A DNA stretch of 13,183 nt from an uncultured Oscillospiraceae bacterium (GTDB lineage: Bacteria; Bacillota; Clostridia; Oscillospirales; Ruminococcaceae), in the NCBI GenBank assembly GCA_910578965.1, contig CAJTSP010000071.1:1-13183 (forward strand). Direction: 5' to 3'. Made by a program: the position numbers and the translations under genes. The notes below the pieces were generated by a model. That model searched no databases. It was not told the origin of the DNA and saw nothing but the letters and a program-made list of their open reading frames with translations. Below are positions 12,291-13,183 of the stretch, piece after piece; within the stretch, counting starts at the first letter, position 1, and every line of letters starts with the position of its first letter.

Positions 12291-13183
12291 TTATTCCTCG
12301 TCCTCGGCGCCGTTGCCCAGCTTCTTGGCCTCCTCAATGACCTTGCCCTCCAGCATCGAGGGCAGCGGCTCGTAGCGGGTAAACTCAAGGGTAAACCAGC
12401 CGCGGCCCTGGGTAAGCTGCCGCATAAAGGTGGTAAAGTCCTGCATTTCGGCCATGGGTACCTCGGCCTCCACCATCTGCTGGCCGTCCTCGTCCGGGTG
12501 CATACCCAGCACCCGGCCGCGCCGCTTAGTCACGTCGCCCATGATGTCGCCGGTGTTGGCGCTGGGCACATGGGCGCGCAGGGTGCCCACCGGCTCCAGC
12601 AGCACCGGGCCGGCCCCGGGCAGAGCCGCCTTATAGGCCAGCTTTGCCGCCATGATGAAAGCCATCTCGCTAGAATCCACCGGATGGTAGCTGCCGTCCA
12701 ACAGGGTAGCCTTGAGGCCCACCATGGGATAGCCGGCCAGAACGCCGTGCTGGCTGGCCTGGCGCAGGCCCTTTTCCACCGCGGGGAAGTAGTTTTTGGG
12801 CACGCTGCCGCCAAACACCTTCTCTTCAAACACCAGCTCCTCGCTGTCGCAGGGCTCGAACTCGATCCAAACATCGCCAAACTGGCCGTGGCCGCCGGTC
12901 TGCTTTTTGTGCCGGCCCTGTGCCTTGGACTTTTTGCGGATCGATTCCCGGTAGGCCACCCGGGGCGGGGTGAGGGTGATCTCGACCCCAAACTTGGCCT
13001 TGAGCTTGGCAACCACCACGTCCAGATGCTGCTCGCCCAGGCCGCTGAGTACCTGCTGCGCCGTTTCGCCGTCTACCCGGTAGCCGATGGTGGGGTCCTC
13101 CTCCATCAGGCGGGCCAGGGCGGTGCCGATCTTGCCCTCGTCGCCTTTTTTGGCCACCTTGACCGCCATCGAGAGGGTGGGGG
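12291..13183 (-). CDS. Elongation factor G-like GTPase paralogue (C-terminal part, runs off the window)
   Basis: C-terminal 296 residues of a translational GTPase; the N-terminal GTP-binding domain lies beyond the right edge. The frame is open to the edge (PTLSMAVKV), so the ATG at 13169 is internal. Domain III is seen as KGDEGKIGTALARLMEEDPT and LGEQHLDVVVAKLKAKFGVE. Domain IV starts at RVAYRESI and carries TGGHGQFGDVWIEFEP and SYHPVDSSEMAF. Domain V contains VTKRRGRVLGM and MQDFTTFMRQLTQGRGWFTLEF, followed by an acidic tail. The insert KKSKAQGRHKKQ before TGGHGQ, and YHPVDSSE where canonical EF-G has YHDVDS(N/S)E, point to the FusA2-like EF-G paralogue family rather than the main EF-G. That family's role is not established. 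greA follows downstream behind its own promoter. Confidence 0.9.
   Translation of the reverse strand, partial: PTLSMAVKVAKKGDEGKIGTALARLMEEDPTIGYRVDGETAQQVLSGLGEQHLDVVVAKLKAKFGVEITLTPPRVAYRESIRKKSKAQGRHKKQTGGHGQFGDVWIEFEPCDSEELVFEEKVFGGSVPKNYFPAVEKGLRQASQHGVLAGYPMVGLKATLLDGSYHPVDSSEMAFIMAAKLAYKAALPGAGPVLLEPVGTLRAHVPSANTGDIMGDVTKRRGRVLGMHPDEDGQQMVEAEVPMAEMQDFTTFMRQLTQGRGWFTLEFTRYEPLPSMLEGKVIEEAKKLGNGAEDEE

Noticed and set aside
1..13183. CRISPR array, tRNA, rRNA or known riboswitch
   Set aside because: No regularly spaced repeats with unique spacers, no cloverleaf and no recognisable T-box, SAM, TPP or lysine riboswitch motif was found on either strand by reading.

Overview
The window looks like chromosomal DNA from a high-GC Firmicute, most likely an Oscillospiraceae gut anaerobe of the Faecalibacterium/Subdoligranulum/Gemmiger kind. 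This placement rests on the GC-rich coding sequence with AGGAGG-type ribosome binding sites, the greA-lysS pair, an EF-G paralogue, a PHP-type histidinol phosphatase next to his genes, a VanW-family protein and a TrpXYZ-like ABC transporter. It is an inference from gene content, not a database match.

Left part (1-3243, + strand): a three-gene ABC importer operon of the TrpXYZ type, with a lipoprotein substrate-binding protein, a BPD_transp_2 permease and an ATPase. Twin GC-rich hairpins separate the first two genes, and a perfect 12-bp stem flanked by T tracts on both sides ends the operon. Facing it on the - strand is a small protein whose N-terminus resembles Arr-type ADP-ribosyltransferases, in a patch of clearly lower GC.

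The most unusual feature lies here. A 92-bp element occurs twice in inverted orientation (37-128 and 3948-4039, 84/92 identical). Each copy sits just upstream of a gene and in the same orientation relative to it: the transporter lipoprotein and the ADP-ribosyltransferase-like gene. The substitutions spare the predicted stems. A third, partial copy (4104-4125) sits next to the right one. It may be a shared structured leader, or a dispersed or mobile repeat.

Middle and right part (4169-13183, all - strand). In transcription order: the C-terminal part of an EF-G-like GTPase paralogue; greA and lysS behind a consensus sigma-A promoter (TTGACA, 17 bp, TATAAT); a 522-bp non-coding stretch containing a 162-bp MITE-like element with 16-bp terminal inverted repeats; then hisH, hisA, hisF, hisIE and a PHP-type histidinol phosphatase; and finally a VanW-family protein. 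The his genes supply the middle and late steps of histidine synthesis: PRPP adduct hydrolysis and ring opening, isomerisation, imidazole glycerol phosphate synthesis and histidinol-phosphate dephosphorylation. hisG, hisD, hisC and hisB are not here. The his genes are separated by 98-170 bp gaps, which is loose for a biosynthetic operon. Several intergenic spaces carry hairpins or short direct repeats, so the genome appears rich in small intergenic repeats.
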